This document shows positions 34,984 to 36,455 of a DNA stretch of 36,455 bases, one piece after another. The DNA comes from Gemmatimonadota bacterium (lineage in GTDB: Bacteria > Gemmatimonadota > Gemmatimonadetes > Longimicrobiales > Gaopeijiaceae). Each line of letters starts with the position of its first letter. Position 1 is the first letter of the stretch. A program made the position numbers and the translations under genes. Under the pieces are notes generated by a model. It was not told the DNA's origin, made no database searches, and was given only the letters and a program-made list of their open reading frames with translations. The stretch covers positions 1-36,455 of the forward strand of contig JAAXGI010000261.1 in NCBI GenBank assembly GCA_012267505.1, written 5' to 3'.

Positions 34984-35366
34984 GGGGCCTTCTCCTACCA
35001 TCGTAACACGGGGCCCGCGAGGCATCGGCGGGTAGCCCCACTCCTGCGTCGATGCACACCGAGGAGCGTGCGGACGACCCCCCGGCGGGCCCGGGGGGCC
35101 GGTCCCCCGACCGGATGCGACCGCCGTGACGCCGGCTTCGCACGCGCCAACCCGACCCCGACCCCGGAACGCCCGGTGAGAGCCGGCCGGCAGCTAGGAG
35201 AGGCACGGCCGCAGACGATGCAGACTGCCGCGAGGCAGCTGAGCCACAGGCGCCGTCAGATGTGCCCATCGGCGTGGCACGAAAAGGGCCGGGTGACGCG
35301 GAACGCCACCCGGCCCTTTCGCCTCGCGCTGCACGCGCAGGGTGTTCGTCGTCCGGGACGGCTACC
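34984..35366. other. Intergenic region between barrel protein and copper monooxygenase
   Basis: A 383-nt non-coding stretch. It holds the terminator at 35283-35319 and a very GC-rich 8-bp hairpin (CCCCCCGG/CCGGGGGG, 35078-35098). Frames crossing it lack protein-like composition. A promoter for the barrel gene should lie in its left half; none stands out. Confidence 0.5.
35283..35319 (-). terminator. Intrinsic terminator after the copper monooxygenase gene
   Basis: AAAGGGCCGGGTG (35283-35295) and CACCCGGCCCTTT (35307-35319) form a perfect 13-bp stem. An inner GCG/CGC pair closes a 3-nt GAA loop next to a two-base bulge. On the minus strand the stem ends in CCCTTTTCG, giving a short T-run, 48 nt after the gene stop at 35367. 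Confidence 0.85.
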
Positions 35367-36455
35367 TCATCCGCCGCCGCCGGCTGTGTTGCGCAGCTCC
35401 TCGAGCGCCTCCCGCTCGGCGACCAGGCGATCGAACCCGTCCTGATCCAGATGCGTGATTGCGATCCAGTCGTGCGACATCTCGTCCGTCGTGCGGCTCC
35501 CCCGACCCACGTAGATCGTCGGATCCGGGTTGCTCCGGTTGTTCTCCGTGTTGTCGTACCAGTGCGTGAGCACGAGCACCGACCCGGCCGGAACCAGCGG
35601 AGCCACATGATCCTCGTAGACATGGCTGAGATGCCAGTACGCCGTCCAGTTGCTCACCATCGAGATGAGATCACGCTCACCCGTCGCCGGATGGAAGATC
35701 TCGAGGGAGGCCGCCGCAAGCCGGAAGTGCCCGTGCGGCTGCCAGCTGTCGATCCTCACCGGATGGTCGAAGGAGTGGAACCCCTGCGTCATCGCCGTCC
35801 CGTAGGGCGCCAGGTCGATGTCGCCCTCGCCCGGGTAGCTCTGGAGGTCCTGCTCGTAATCGTAGGCGTAGTCCTCGGGGTAGAGCCAGAGACCGACTTC
35901 CACCTGGTCGCCGGGGACCGCCTCGCCCATCGGATAGTAGTGGATGTCCCAGGTCACGACCGAGTTCGTCGGCGCCTTCCGGCACGCTCCCGCCGGGATG
36001 ATCTCGCCAAGCTTCCCGAGCGCGTACTCCGAGAGCCGGGCGAAGCTCTCATACTCGTCCGTCTCCTCGTTCCAGACCTGGAAGCGGGAGTTCGCATGGT
36101 GCGTCGAGGGACGGCCACCGACCGACGGCTTCGTCTCGATCGCCATGATGCAGCGCTCTTCGGTGATCCCCGTGTCGACCATCGGACGCCACCAGGAGTC
36201 ACCACCCGTCGCCGGGATGTCGTAGGGATCCGATCTGATCACCAGGTCGGGCTGGCCAAACTGCTCCGCCATCCGCCACTCGGCAGCATCCGGCCACATG
36301 ACCGGAGGCGGCATGTCGTTCAGGTCGCCCGACGGTGCGCCCGCGTCCACCCATGCCACGATCGTCGCAATCTCCTCGGCCGAGAGCCGCGCGTCCGACT
36401 TGAGTTCCTGGATCCCCACGTTCGTGTCGTAGTGGTAGGGAGGCATCTCCTGGGT
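35367..36455 (-). CDS. PHM-like copper type II monooxygenase fused to a c-type cytochrome region (N-terminus beyond window)
   Basis: Open from 36455 (no start visible) to the stop at 35367, 362 residues seen. The first part (MPPYHYDTNVGIQELKSDAR, then LSAEEIATIVAWVDAGAP) is the C-terminal end of a cytochrome-c-type module; its CxxCH would lie outside. The rest follows the peptidylglycine alpha-hydroxylating monooxygenase (PHM) fold. Counting from the first visible Met (36446), ligand-like residues are His116-His117 (STHHANSR), His169 (IHYYPMG), His238 and His240 (QPHGHFR) and Met323 (TTDEMSHDW). These match in order the six copper ligands of PHM (HH, H, HxH, M). It is probably periplasmic or extracellular; the substrate is unknown. 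Cytochrome fusions of this kind are frequent in Gemmatimonadota and Acidobacteria. Confidence 0.82.
   Translation of the reverse strand, partial: TQEMPPYHYDTNVGIQELKSDARLSAEEIATIVAWVDAGAPSGDLNDMPPPVMWPDAAEWRMAEQFGQPDLVIRSDPYDIPATGGDSWWRPMVDTGITEERCIMAIETKPSVGGRPSTHHANSRFQVWNEETDEYESFARLSEYALGKLGEIIPAGACRKAPTNSVVTWDIHYYPMGEAVPGDQVEVGLWLYPEDYAYDYEQDLQSYPGEGDIDLAPYGTAMTQGFHSFDHPVRIDSWQPHGHFRLAAASLEIFHPATGERDLISMVSNWTAYWHLSHVYEDHVAPLVPAGSVLVLTHWYDNTENNRSNPDPTIYVGRGSRTTDEMSHDWIAITHLDQDGFDRLVAEREALEELRNTAGGGG

Noticed and set aside
35078-35098. CCCCCCGG/CCGGGGGG hairpin as a terminator
   Set aside because: No T-run on either strand, and a much better terminator lies at 35283-35319.

Overview
The window is G+C-rich bacterial DNA with Gram-negative envelope functions: a SusC/SusD pair, TolC-type and MacAB-type exporters, outer-membrane barrels and many Sec signal peptides. 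The mix of SusCD, secreted NHL propellers, a cytochrome-c-linked copper monooxygenase and TPR proteins of this style fits Gemmatimonadota best. That assignment is by style only; no rRNA or marker tree is available here.

Layout. (1) 1-4245, minus: housekeeping operon prs - rplY - pth - hppA, with hppA cut by the window edge. (2) 4524-6105, plus: a TPR protein broken by three frameshifts. (3) 6293-10711: secreted metallo-beta-lactamase-fold hydrolase, two divergent secreted NHL beta-propellers resembling the peptide-amidating lyase PAL, and a HAD dehalogenase-like enzyme. (4) 10.83-11.76 kb, minus: fossil of a sodium:solute symporter. (5) 11978-19137, plus: a TetR regulator with a promoter and operator-like palindrome, then TolC, HlyD-type adaptor, two ABC ATPases and two ABC-2 permeases, a complete tripartite exporter laid out like E. 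coli cecR/ybhGFSR. (6) 19274-23157: small periplasmic protein and a MacA/MacB-type exporter with separate ATPase and permease. (7) 23265-24963: decayed IS1634/IS4-type transposase. (8) 25360-30983, minus: stand-alone TonB-plug protein, then SusD and SusC, with a strong terminator between. (9) 31243-34030, minus: a dedicated ECF transporter (S, T and a fused double ATPase). (10) 34321-36455, minus: small outer-membrane barrel protein and the C-terminal part of a PHM-like copper monooxygenase running off the edge.

How the genes fit together: the prs operon makes PRPP, supports translation and hydrolyses pyrophosphate to drive ion export. The two exporters could share the one TolC encoded here. 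The most interesting link is that both halves of eukaryotic-type peptide alpha-amidation chemistry are represented: PHM-like at the right edge and PAL-like at 7.2-9.9 kb. All copper ligands, and in one PAL-like protein all catalytic residues, appear present by eye. Several loci are decaying (symporter fossil, dead transposase, frameshifted TPR gene). No tRNA, rRNA, CRISPR array or recognisable defence system was found.
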